Below, piece after piece: positions 16,099-26,150 of a stretch of DNA of 64,000 nucleotides; position 1 is the first letter of the stretch, and the number at the start of each line of letters is the position of its first letter. The stretch covers positions 62,001-126,000 of the forward strand of contig CAZXFL010000002.1 of assembly GCA_964640385.1 (NCBI GenBank), read 5' to 3'. The notes beneath the pieces are model-generated. The model made no database searches, was not told the DNA's origin, and was given only the letters and a program-made list of their open reading frames with translations. The stretch comes from JBBDIK01 sp964640385. Its GTDB lineage: Bacteria; Actinomycetota; UBA4738; JBBDHU01. Both the position numbers and the translations under genes were made by a program.

Positions 16099-16692
16099 AT
16101 GGAGGTTCGCGTCGCGCCGACGGGGGTCGAGTCCGAGACGACCACGATGACTGGACACGAAGCCGACATCGACGAGGTCCTCATCACTGCCGACGACATC
16201 CAGGCGGCGGTTCGCCGGCTCGGCGAGGAGATCTCACGGGACTATGCCGAACGTGACCTGCTGGTGATCGGGGTACTCAAGGGCGCGTTCATGATGATGG
16301 CGGACCTGGCGAAGTCCCTGACGGTCGCGACCGACTTCGACTTCATGGCTGTGTCCTCCTACGGCGCGGCGACCAAGACCAGCGGCGTGGTCCGCATCCT
16401 CAAGGATCTGGATCTGGACATCCGGGACCGCGATGTGCTCCTGGTCGAGGACATCATCGATTCGGGCCTGACCTTGAACTACCTGCTGAAGAACCTGAAG
16501 AGTCGCGGCCCGGCGAGCCTGGAGGTATGCACGTTGCTGCAGAAACAAGGCGCGCAACGGGTCCCCTTGGACATCCGCTACACGGGGTTCGAGATCCCCG
16601 ACCGGTTCGTCGTCGGGTACGGCTTGGACCTCGGTCAGCGGTACCGGAACCTCCCCTACATCGCGACGCTCAACCCCGGCATCGTCGAGTAG
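16099..16692 (+). CDS. hpt: Hypoxanthine phosphoribosyltransferase
   Basis: About 197 residues from ATG 16099 (a second ATG at 16147 gives a start closer to many homologues). The PRPP-binding signature VLLVEDIIDSGLTLNYLL is intact, and the C-terminal DRFVVGYGLDLGQRYRNLPY is diagnostic of Hpt. It salvages hypoxanthine and guanine with PRPP in the cytoplasm. The position between tilS and ftsH is the standard one. Confidence 0.9.
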   Translation: MEVRVAPTGVESETTTMTGHEADIDEVLITADDIQAAVRRLGEEISRDYAERDLLVIGVLKGAFMMMADLAKSLTVATDFDFMAVSSYGAATKTSGVVRILKDLDLDIRDRDVLLVEDIIDSGLTLNYLLKNLKSRGPASLEVCTLLQKQGAQRVPLDIRYTGFEIPDRFVVGYGLDLGQRYRNLPYIATLNPGIVE

Positions 16693-16901
16693 GCGGCCAA
16701 GCCTTCGACGATCGCCGCGGGTCGCGCGACCCGGCCCTGTCACACGCCTGTGCTAGCCTTGGTCGTTGAGGCGGGTTGCGGCCCGTCTCTTCCACCCTCT
16801 GACCACGATCCCACCCGCGGGAGGAGAGTCCGTCGCAGCAGCCGAAGCCACCTGAGTCACCTCAGAAGAAGCTCCTGAAGGGTCCGGTCCCGTACCTGAT
16901 C

Positions 16902-18791
<1,890 letters not shown>

Positions 18792-18803
18792 CCGTCGCCG
18801 GGG

Positions 18804-18809
18804 TAGAGT
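18804..18809 (+). promoter_or_regulatory. -10 box TAGAGT before folE (leaderless)
   Basis: TAGAGT ends nine bases before the folE ATG. No ribosome site is present between them. Confidence 0.4.
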
Positions 18810-18818
18810 CCTTCCACC

Positions 18819-19397
18819 ATGAGCGACTTCGATCAGGAGAAGGTCGAGCAGGGCGTCCGGATGATCCTCGAAGGCATCGGGGAGGATGCCGACCGGGGCG
18901 GCCTCGAGGACACGCCGGCGCGCGTCGCACGCATGTACCGCGAGGTGACGGGCGGGATCGGTATCGATGCGTCTGAGCTGGTCACCGTCGTCAAGGGTGC
19001 CGGCCATGACGAGATGATCATGGTGAAAGACATCCCCCTGTACTCCCTCTGCGAACATCACCTCTTGCCCTTCGTCGGGCGCGCACACGTCGCGTATATC
19101 CCCGATGCCGAGGGACGGATCACGGGCCTGTCGAAGATCGCACGCGTGGTCGACACCCTTGCGAAGAAACCGCAGGTGCAGGAGCGGCTCACGACCGAGA
19201 TCGCCGATGCGCTCGATCAGGCGCTGAACCCGCGTGGGGTGTTCGTCGTCTTGGAGGCCGAGCACCTCTGCATGACGATGCGCGGCGTCGAGAAGCCGGG
19301 ATCGCTCACCCTCACGTCGGCCGTCCGTGGCTTGTTCCGCAACGACGCGAGGACACGCGCGGAGGCGTTCGCCCACATCGGCGGCCATCGCCTCTAG
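18819..19397 (+). CDS. folE: GTP cyclohydrolase I
   Basis: 192 residues. Conserved motifs include [20 protein letters not shown] (zinc Cys-His ligands), [10 protein letters not shown] and the C-terminal [17 protein letters not shown] that supplies the second zinc Cys. It converts GTP to dihydroneopterin triphosphate, the first step of folate synthesis. The gene follows ftsH by 27 bases but has a -10 box nine bases before its ATG and no ribosome site, so it may also be transcribed as a leaderless message. Confidence 0.92.
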   Translation: MSDFDQEKVEQGVRMILEGIGEDADRGGLEDTPARVARMYREVTGGIGIDASELVTVVKGAGHDEMIMVKDIPLYSLCEHHLLPFVGRAHVAYIPDAEGRITGLSKIARVVDTLAKKPQVQERLTTEIADALDQALNPRGVFVVLEAEHLCMTMRGVEKPGSLTLTSAVRGLFRNDARTRAEAFAHIGGHRL

Positions 19398-19444
19398 CCC
19401 CCGTCGTCACGGGGCCGCCGTTCACGGCTCTTGAGCTGTCCGGA

Positions 19445-19450
19445 TACCAT
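19445..19450 (+). promoter_or_regulatory. -10 box TACCAT before folP (leaderless)
   Basis: TACCAT is followed after six bases by ATG 19457. The spacing and the lack of a ribosome site favour a leaderless transcript and the ATG at 19457 over the GTG at 19451. Confidence 0.4.
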
Positions 19451-19456
19451 GTGGCC

Positions 19457-20302
19457 ATGAGTGGCCCACTCTGGCGCGTAGGCGCGCGTTCCCACGATTG
19501 TTCCGAGCGCACGCTCGTCATGGGCATCCTGAACGTCACGCCCGATTCCTTCTCGGACGGGGGCCAGTTCGATGATCCCGACACCGCGATCCAGCACGCG
19601 CTGGCCATGGTCGCCGACGGCGCGGACATCCTGGATGTGGGGGGCGAGTCCACGCGACCAGGGTCGGATCCGGTCCCGGCCGACGAGGAGGTCGCACGGA
19701 CCGTGCCGGTCATTCAGGCGCTCGCCCGTGAGGACGTCGGCGTTCCCCTGTCGATCGACACGCGGAAGGCCGATGTCGCCCGCGCCGCGCTCGAAGCCGG
19801 TGCGACCATCGTGAACGACGTCACGGCCGGGGGCGATCCGGACATGTTCGCAGTCGCCGCGGACGCGGACGCGGCGATGGTGCTGATGCACATGCGGGGC
19901 GAGCCGAAGACCATGCAGGTCGAGCCGGCCTACGAGGACGTGGTCGCCGAGGTGGCCACGTTCCTGGAGTCGCGCCTGGCCGATGCGGTGAACGCCGGCA
20001 TCGAGTTCGAGCGGCTGTGTATCGATCCCGGGATCGGGTTCGGGAAGGCGCTCGACCATAGTCTGTCGTTGATGAAGCATCTCGATGCGCTCGAGCGGCT
20101 CGAGCGACCGATCCTCGTCGGCCCCTCGCGCAAGGCCTTCATCGGCAAGCTCCTCGATCTGGACGTGGACGAGCGTCTGGAGGGAACGGCGGCTGCGGTC
20201 GCGTTCCTGGTCGCCTCCGGCGCTCACGTCGTGCGGGTGCATGATGTCCGGGAGATGGCTCGCGTATCGCGCATCGTCGATGCGATCGTGAGGGCGGAGT
20301 GA
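19457..20302 (+). CDS. folP: Dihydropteroate synthase
   Basis: About 281 residues. The N-terminal VMGILNVTPDSFSDGG is the family signature, with DVGGESTRPGS and the C-terminal SRKAFIG loop also intact. The enzyme joins p-aminobenzoate to 6-hydroxymethyl-dihydropterin diphosphate. The stop overlaps the next GTG by four bases (GTGA), the first of a chain of such overlaps through folB, folK and the DUF2520 gene. Confidence 0.92.
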   Translation: MSGPLWRVGARSHDCSERTLVMGILNVTPDSFSDGGQFDDPDTAIQHALAMVADGADILDVGGESTRPGSDPVPADEEVARTVPVIQALAREDVGVPLSIDTRKADVARAALEAGATIVNDVTAGGDPDMFAVAADADAAMVLMHMRGEPKTMQVEPAYEDVVAEVATFLESRLADAVNAGIEFERLCIDPGIGFGKALDHSLSLMKHLDALERLERPILVGPSRKAFIGKLLDLDVDERLEGTAAAVAFLVASGAHVVRVHDVREMARVSRIVDAIVRAE

Positions 20303-20901
20303 CCCTGCCCCACAGGGACCTCGGCGCGGGTCCCGCGGTCGTCCTGTTGCACGGCGCGGGAGCTTCCGGCACGATGTGGGGCCGGTTCGCGGAGACGCTC
20401 GCGCCTCGGATGCGTGCCGTCATCCCGGAACTCCCTGCGGATGCCCCGGTCGGCGACCACGCGTCTGGGGTGCGCGCGTTGGCGGGCGAACTCGGCATCG
20501 ACGAGTTCGCAGTCATCGGACACGGCGAAGGCGGCGCGGTCGCGCAACTGCTGGCGATCGGAGGCGGGGTCAGGGCGATGGTGCTCATCGATGCGCCGAT
20601 CGCCGACGGTGCAGGCGAGCAGCTGGCCGCGCTCGAGGACGTGTTCACCTTCCTCATCTGGGGGGAAGACGACGACGTCGTTCCGTCCTCCGTGGGCGAG
20701 GACCTGTGCGACCTGATCGCCGGTTCGACGCTCGCCTTGGTGCCCGAGGCCGGTCACGACGTCATCGCGACCGACGGCGACACCGTCTTCCCGCTCATCT
20801 ACGAGTGGCTGCGGTTCCGATACCTCGGTCGCCCGCACGGTCACCAGGAGGGCGCCGTTCCCGTTCAGGTCCTCACGCGTCCGCCGGAGGGTGGCTGGTG
20901 A
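20299..20901 (+). CDS. Alpha/beta-hydrolase-fold protein lacking the nucleophile
   Basis: 200 residues, a short alpha/beta hydrolase: VVLLHGAGASGTMW is the oxyanion loop, WGEDDDVVP contains the usual acid and EAGHDV the usual histidine. The nucleophile elbow, normally G-H-S-x-G, reads VIGHGEGGAV, with Gly76 encoded by GGC at 20524-20526 where Ser would be AGC. The catalytic serine is therefore lost and classical hydrolase activity is unlikely. It lies inside the folate operon between folP and folB with 4-base overlaps on both sides, so it is kept with the pathway. A binding or regulatory role is possible. Confidence 0.75.
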   Translation: MTLPHRDLGAGPAVVLLHGAGASGTMWGRFAETLAPRMRAVIPELPADAPVGDHASGVRALAGELGIDEFAVIGHGEGGAVAQLLAIGGGVRAMVLIDAPIADGAGEQLAALEDVFTFLIWGEDDDVVPSSVGEDLCDLIAGSTLALVPEAGHDVIATDGDTVFPLIYEWLRFRYLGRPHGHQEGAVPVQVLTRPPEGGW

Positions 20902-21245
20902 GCGAGTTCATCCTGCGGCTGAGCGGTATCGCTGCCCAAGGGCGTCACGGCGCGGACCCCGGGGAGAAGCTCGAGGCGCAGCCGTTCGTCGTGGATCTGG
21001 CGGTGACCATCGATGTGCTTGGGGACGCGGTCGAGGACACCGCCGACTACGCGGCACTGATCGCGGCGGCGCGGGAGGTCGTGGAGCGCCAGTCCCACGA
21101 CCTCCTGGAGACGCTCGCCGGGGCCGTCGCACGGGCGGTGTTCGAGTACCAGAACGTCACGGCGGTCGCGGCCGTCGTCCACAAGCCCCGCGTTGCCGAG
21201 TTGCTCGGCGTGGACGACGTCTCGGCCGAAGCGTTCGTGCAGTGA
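20898..21245 (+). CDS. folB: Dihydroneopterin aldolase
   Basis: 115 residues from GTG 20898. The N-terminal LRLSGIAAQGRHGADPGEK and the central DTADYAALI match the FolB/FolX fold, with conserved Glu in the GEKLEAQ stretch and Lys in VVHKPRV. It cleaves dihydroneopterin to 6-hydroxymethyl-dihydropterin and glycolaldehyde. It has 4-base overlaps with the hydrolase gene upstream and folK downstream. Confidence 0.88.
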   Translation: MSEFILRLSGIAAQGRHGADPGEKLEAQPFVVDLAVTIDVLGDAVEDTADYAALIAAAREVVERQSHDLLETLAGAVARAVFEYQNVTAVAAVVHKPRVAELLGVDDVSAEAFVQ

Positions 21246-21751
21246 AGGCCTACCTCGGTCTCGGCGCGAACCTCGGAGACCGCCTGGACTCCCTGCAGCG
21301 CGCGGTGGATCTCCTGGACGCCGACCCGTCGGTGGCCGTCCTGCGCTCTTCGCGCGTCTACGAGACCCGGCCGGTCGGTGGGCCGGATGACCAGCCCGAC
21401 TTCCTGAACGCCGTCGTCCAGGTGGAGGCAAGCCTGACGGCGCGTGAGCTCCTCGAGCGCTGCCTTTCGATCGAGAGCCAGCTCGGTCGCGTCCGGGGCG
21501 AACGCTGGGGCCCGCGGTCGATCGATGTCGATCTGCTGACCTTCGGAGACGAACGTATCGACGAGGAGGACCTCATCGTTCCGCATCCGCGGATGCACGA
21601 GCGGATGTTCGTGCTCGCACCGCTGCTCGAGCTCGACGCCGATCCTCCGTTGCCCGAAGGACGCCGGGCCGAGACGATGCGACTGCCCGCGGCCGATCCA
21701 CTCGGCGTGCGACCCTTCGCCCCGCCCTTGCGCACGGGGGTCCACGAGTGA
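21242..21751 (+). CDS. folK: Hydroxymethyl-dihydropterin pyrophosphokinase
   Basis: 169 residues from GTG 21242. Motifs: YLGLGANLGDRLDSLQRAVD, then the DQPDFLNAVVQVE strand, and GPRSIDVDLLTFGD with the metal-binding Asp pair. PHPRMHERMFVLAPL follows. It transfers pyrophosphate from ATP to hydroxymethyl-dihydropterin, making the FolP substrate. It overlaps folB and the DUF2520 gene. Confidence 0.92.
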   Translation: MKAYLGLGANLGDRLDSLQRAVDLLDADPSVAVLRSSRVYETRPVGGPDDQPDFLNAVVQVEASLTARELLERCLSIESQLGRVRGERWGPRSIDVDLLTFGDERIDEEDLIVPHPRMHERMFVLAPLLELDADPPLPEGRRAETMRLPAADPLGVRPFAPPLRTGVHE

Positions 21752-22617
21752 AGATCTCGGTGGTCGGTGCGGGCCGGACGGGAACGGCGCTGGCCATCCT
21801 GTGGCAGGCGGCAGGTCACGGGATCGTCGCGGTGGCCGGCCGGGAGGCAACCCGCGAACGCGCGGAGCGGTTCCTGCCGATCGTCCCGGTCATGCCGGCG
21901 CCGGAGGCTGCGCGCCGGGGAGAGGTCGTCGTCCTCGGGGTTCCCGACGATGCCATCGCGCCGGTGTGCGACGGGCTCGCGGAACGCGGTGCGATCACCG
22001 AGGGACAAACCGTGGTGCACCTGTCGGGCGCGATCGGACTCGATGTGCTCGACGCCGCCCGCGGGGCGGGCGCGAACGTCCTGTCGCTGCACCCGCTGCT
22101 GACGTTCCCCGATGTGGAGTCCGCGCTCCGCCGCCTCCCCCACTGCGCGATGGCGGTGACCGCGGAGGTGGGCGCCGACGCGACCTTCGCACTGGGTGAG
22201 CGGCTCGCCGTCGACGCCGGCGGCCGCCCGTTCCGGCTCCCGGACGAGGTCAAGTCCCTGTACCATGCGGCGGCCGTATTCGCCTCGAACTACCTGGTCG
22301 CGGTCACCGCGGAGGCAGAGAACCTGTTCAAGGCCGCCGGCCTGCCCGACCCGAAGGAGCTGTTCATGCCGCTGGCCCGTGCGTCGTTCGAGAACGCGAT
22401 GGCGGTCGGGCCGGAAGCTGCGCTGACCGGACCTGCCGCCCGCGGCGACGCGGGAACGGTGGCGCGTAACCTGGAAGCCTTGGCGAACCGTGCGCCCGAG
22501 GCCATCCCCGCGTACGTCGCGCTCGCCCGGGTCGCGCTGGACCTGGCGCAGCACGCGGACCGCATCACCGACCAGCAGCGCGCGGTGGTCGAGGAGGTGC
22601 TCGCGCGGTGGACGTGA
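21748..22617 (+). CDS. Rossmann-fold DUF2520 protein, candidate ketopantoate reductase
   Basis: 289 residues. The N-terminal KISVVGAGRTGTALAILW is an NAD(P)-binding Rossmann motif; the C-terminal half (VKSLYHAAAVFASNYLVAVT onward) is the DUF2520 helical domain related to 6-phosphogluconate-dehydrogenase-like reductases. It lies between folK and panC, overlapping both. Since panE is not visible here and the next gene makes pantothenate, a role as a ketopantoate reductase is a reasonable guess, but it is inferred from position and fold only. Confidence 0.75.
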   Translation: MKISVVGAGRTGTALAILWQAAGHGIVAVAGREATRERAERFLPIVPVMPAPEAARRGEVVVLGVPDDAIAPVCDGLAERGAITEGQTVVHLSGAIGLDVLDAARGAGANVLSLHPLLTFPDVESALRRLPHCAMAVTAEVGADATFALGERLAVDAGGRPFRLPDEVKSLYHAAAVFASNYLVAVTAEAENLFKAAGLPDPKELFMPLARASFENAMAVGPEAALTGPAARGDAGTVARNLEALANRAPEAIPAYVALARVALDLAQHADRITDQQRAVVEEVLARWT

Positions 22618-23465
22618 TCCGGACCTTCGAGGCCTACCGGGAGGTCGTCGACGATGCGCGCGCGCAGATCCACCCTGTCGGTCTCGTTCCGACGATGGGC
22701 GCATTCCATGACGGCCACCTGTCGTTGATGCGCCGGGCGGTGGAGGAGCGCGACACGGTCATCGTCTATCTCTTCGTGAACCCGCTCCAGTTCGGCGAGG
22801 GCGAGGACTACGAGCGCTACCCCCGAGACGAGGAGCGGGACATCGCGACGGCCGAGGCGCGGGGGGTCGAGGTCATGTTCCTGCCGACGGTCGAGGAGAT
22901 GTATCCGGAGTACCCACCGATGATCACGGTGGATCCCGGGCCGCTCGGCGATCGCTACGAGGGTGCCGCGCGCCCCGGACATTTCCGCGGGGTGCTCACC
23001 GTCATCGCCCGCCTGTTCGATCTCACGGGCGCGTGCCGTGCCTACTTCGGTGAGAAGGACGCCCAGCAGCTCTTCCTGGTCCGCAAGATGGCCATCGAAC
23101 TCGCCCCGCAGGTAGAGGTCGTCGGGTGCCCTACCGTTCGCGAAGCCGATGGTCTGGCGATGTCCTCTCGGAACGTCTACCTGGATCTCGAGGAGCGCGT
23201 GGCGGCGACCTGTCTGCACCGGGGTCTCCAGGAAGCGCAGCATCGGCTGAAACAGGGCGAGGCGGATGCGGCAGCACTGGCGGCTGCCATCGGTGAGGCG
23301 GTCGAAGCCGAGCCGCTCGCCGAGCTCGACTATGCGACCGTTGTCGACGACACGACGTTCGAGGCGCTGGAGACGGTGGGTCGCGCTGGTCCTCCGGCTC
23401 GGGCCCTGGTCGCGGCCCGGATCGGGACGACGTGCCTCATCGACAACCTGCTCCTAGGGCACTGA
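22608..23465 (+). CDS. panC: Pantothenate synthetase
   Basis: 285 residues from GTG 22608. Signature motifs: LVPTMGAFHDGHLSLMRRA (ATP-binding HxGH), FVNPLQFGEGEDYERYPRD, YFGEKDAQQL and the C-terminal MSSRNVYLD. The enzyme condenses pantoate and beta-alanine with ATP. It overlaps the DUF2520 gene by ten bases. panB and panD are not in the window. Confidence 0.92.
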   Translation: MDVIRTFEAYREVVDDARAQIHPVGLVPTMGAFHDGHLSLMRRAVEERDTVIVYLFVNPLQFGEGEDYERYPRDEERDIATAEARGVEVMFLPTVEEMYPEYPPMITVDPGPLGDRYEGAARPGHFRGVLTVIARLFDLTGACRAYFGEKDAQQLFLVRKMAIELAPQVEVVGCPTVREADGLAMSSRNVYLDLEERVAATCLHRGLQEAQHRLKQGEADAAALAAAIGEAVEAEPLAELDYATVVDDTTFEALETVGRAGPPARALVAARIGTTCLIDNLLLGH

Positions 23466-23567
23466 CCTCGACGTCGCCGCCCGCCCGAAGGCGCAGATGC
23501 GCCGGCCCGGTGGGTTGTGGGAGGATGACGACCCATCGGCAGGCGACCTCAAAGGAGGCGGTTGACC

Positions 23568-24347
23568 ATGCTCCTCGCGATCGACGTCGGGAACACCGAG
23601 ACCGTGCTCGGCGTGTTCAAGGGCGACGAGCTGACCTGGCACTGGCGGATGGCGACGGTCCACGACCGCACCGCCGACGAACTCGCCCTGATGTTCGGCG
23701 GTTTCCTCGAACAGCAGGGGCTGTCGTTCACCAAGCAGGTGACCGGGGTTGTGATCGCGTCGGGCGTGCCGTCCGTCAGCGTCGCGCTGCGTGACATGAC
23801 CGAGCGCTATTTCCACTTCTCGCCGATCGTGGTCGAACCGGGGGTCAAGACCGGCATCCCGATCCTGATCGACAACCCTCGCGAGGTCGGTCCTGACCGC
23901 GTGGTGAACGCCCTGGCCGCGTTCACCAAGTACGGCGGGCCGAGCATCGTCGTGGACTTCGGCACCGCGACGAACTTCGACGTGGTCTCGGCCAAAGGGG
24001 AATACGTCGGCGGAGCCATCGCCCCCGGCATCCAGATCTCGGTCGAGAGTCTGACCTTCCGGGCCGCTCGCCTGCCGCGGATCGAGATCGTCGCCCCCAA
24101 GGCCGTCATCGGCAAGAACACCAACGATGCCATGCAATCCGGCTTGGTCTGGGGCACGGTCTCGGAGATCGAAGGCATGATCGAGCGGATCGAGGAGGAA
24201 CTTGAGGCGGAACCGACGGTGGTCGCCACGGGCGGTCTGGCAGCGGTTATCGTGCCGTTGACCGACTTGGTCGATCATCACGAGCCCTGGCTCACCCTGG
24301 AAGGGTTGCGCCTGGTCTTCGAGAAGAACGTGGGGGACGATGAGTGA
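23568..24347 (+). CDS. coaX: Type III pantothenate kinase
   Basis: 259 residues from ATG 23568, which is well placed behind AAAGGAGG; a TTG at 23562 is an alternative. The N-terminal AIDVGNTETVLGVF is the phosphate-binding loop of the ASKHA fold; PDRVVNALAAF and VDFGTATNFDVV are the other family signatures, and EYVGGAIAPGIQIS follows. It phosphorylates pantothenate in the first step of CoA synthesis. The stop overlaps the lysS start by eight bases. Confidence 0.9.
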   Translation: MLLAIDVGNTETVLGVFKGDELTWHWRMATVHDRTADELALMFGGFLEQQGLSFTKQVTGVVIASGVPSVSVALRDMTERYFHFSPIVVEPGVKTGIPILIDNPREVGPDRVVNALAAFTKYGGPSIVVDFGTATNFDVVSAKGEYVGGAIAPGIQISVESLTFRAARLPRIEIVAPKAVIGKNTNDAMQSGLVWGTVSEIEGMIERIEEELEAEPTVVATGGLAAVIVPLTDLVDHHEPWLTLEGLRLVFEKNVGDDE

Positions 24348-25881
24348 CGACGGCGTAACCGATCCGGAGTCCGATCCGGAGGAGGCGCGCGGTCGCGAGG
24401 CCGAGGTGCTGCGCGCGCGTCGCGAGTCGCTGGAGCGCCTGCGGGCGGCCGGCGTCGAGCCGTACGCTCTGACTTACGACGCCGACCCCGAGCACGCCGC
24501 CGACCTGCGCGAGCGCTACCCGGCGCTCGAGCCCGGCACGGAGACGGTCGACGACGTAACGGTCGCCGGGCGAGTGGTCCAACGCCGAGATTTCGGAAAG
24601 CTCACGTTCTTCGTCCTGCGGGACCGGACCGGGGACATCCAGTTGATGTGCGTCAAAGGCGACCTGAGCGACGCCGCCGGGTTGGTGGACGAGGTGGACC
24701 TCGGCGACATCATCGGTGCGCGCGGCGTCGTCGGCACGTCGAAGAAGGGTGAGCTCCAGGTCAAGATACGCGAGCTCACGATGCTGACCAAGTCGCTGCG
24801 TCCGTTGCCCGAGAAGTGGCACGGGCTGAAGGACCCGGACCTTCAGCAGCGCCGCCGGTACGTTCATCTCATCGTGGACGACGCCCCGCGCCGGTACACG
24901 TTGGCGCGTGCCGCGGTGCTCAAGACCTTGCGCCGGGTGCTCGACGGGCAGGGCTACCTCGAGTTCGAGGGGCCGATGCTCCAGACCATCGCGGGTGGGG
25001 CGAACGCGCGTCCCTTCACGACCTATCACCACGTCCTCGACACCGAGATGAAGCTGCGTATCTCATTGGAGCTGTACCTCAAGCGGATGATGGTCGGCGG
25101 CATGGAGCGCGTCTACGAGCTCGGCCGAAACTTCCGCAACGAAGGGATCGATCGAGACCACAACCCCGAGTTCACGATGCTCGAGGCCTACCGCGCTTAC
25201 GGCGACTACCACACGATGATGGACCTCAGCGAGACGCTGATCCGGGAGTCCGCGCGCGCCGTCGGGCCGATCATGGGGCGTGATCCCGACGATCTGGGCG
25301 TGCGGTACCGGGACCTGCGCGTGGATCTGGCCGCACCGTTCGCACGGATCACGATCCTCGGCGGCGTGTCGGAGGCGGTCGGTGAGCAGGTCACGCTCGA
25401 CCGGGCGGATCTGGCGACGCTGGCCGAGAAGCACGGTGTGCCGCTGGACCCCGCCTGGGGTCCGGGCAAGATCGTCCAAGAGATGTTCGACAAGCTCGTC
25501 GAGGAGACCATCGAGCAGCCGACCTTCGTGTGCGATTTTCCTCGTGAGGTCTCCCCACTGGCTCGTCCGCATCGCGACGAGGCCGGCCTGACCGAGCACT
25601 TCGACCTCGTGATCGGAGGGCTCGAGCTGGTTACCGCGTTCTCCGAGCTCACCGACCCCGACGAGCAGCGGGCGAAGTTCGAGGACCAGCTCCGTGCGAA
25701 GGAGGCCGGCGACGAGGAAGCCCACCCGCTGGACGAGGACTTCCTCCGTGCCCTCGAGCACGGCATGCCGCCGGCGGGCGGCCTCGGGCTCGGCATCGAT
25801 CGGCTCCTCATGCTGCTGACCGACGCCCCCAGCCTGCGCGACCTGATCATGTTCCCCAGCCACCGTCCCGAAGAGGCATGA
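24340..25881 (+). CDS. lysS: Lysyl-tRNA synthetase, class II
   Basis: 513 residues. The OB-fold anticodon-binding domain covers about 55-180. The catalytic domain has the class II motifs: motif 2 around RNFRNEGIDRDHNPEFTMLE and motif 3 around GLGLGIDRLLMLLTD. It charges tRNA-Lys with lysine. The end RDLIMFPSHRPEEA is usual for the family. It is the last gene of the run that begins at the DUF2342 protein; about 270 bases without a gene follow. Confidence 0.93.
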   Translation: MSDDGVTDPESDPEEARGREAEVLRARRESLERLRAAGVEPYALTYDADPEHAADLRERYPALEPGTETVDDVTVAGRVVQRRDFGKLTFFVLRDRTGDIQLMCVKGDLSDAAGLVDEVDLGDIIGARGVVGTSKKGELQVKIRELTMLTKSLRPLPEKWHGLKDPDLQQRRRYVHLIVDDAPRRYTLARAAVLKTLRRVLDGQGYLEFEGPMLQTIAGGANARPFTTYHHVLDTEMKLRISLELYLKRMMVGGMERVYELGRNFRNEGIDRDHNPEFTMLEAYRAYGDYHTMMDLSETLIRESARAVGPIMGRDPDDLGVRYRDLRVDLAAPFARITILGGVSEAVGEQVTLDRADLATLAEKHGVPLDPAWGPGKIVQEMFDKLVEETIEQPTFVCDFPREVSPLARPHRDEAGLTEHFDLVIGGLELVTAFSELTDPDEQRAKFEDQLRAKEAGDEEAHPLDEDFLRALEHGMPPAGGLGLGIDRLLMLLTDAPSLRDLIMFPSHRPEEA

Positions 25882-26150
25882 GGTCGGCCTGTCGCGAACC
25901 CGACACATCCGTTGTCGTCTGGCTGACGAACCGCATGTCCCCCATGACCGAACCTATAGAGGAAGCACCGGAACCTCACGGGCGGCTACGTGGGCGCGGG
26001 CCGACCCGAGAGGCGTGAGGGGGCCGCCGAAACATCCCCAGGCGGTCCCCTCCTTTCCTCGGCGGGGCCGGAAGGGCGGGTCCTACGCCCGACCGACTTG
26101 CGAGAATCGGTGGAACCAAGCAGAGTCAGATGCTGGGGACGAGGAGCGAG

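Noticed and set aside
25882..26150. Riboswitch upstream of the large exported protein gene
   Set aside because: GC-rich inverted repeats exist, but none of the conserved cores I know (c-di-GMP, c-di-AMP, SAM, cobalamin) could be matched.
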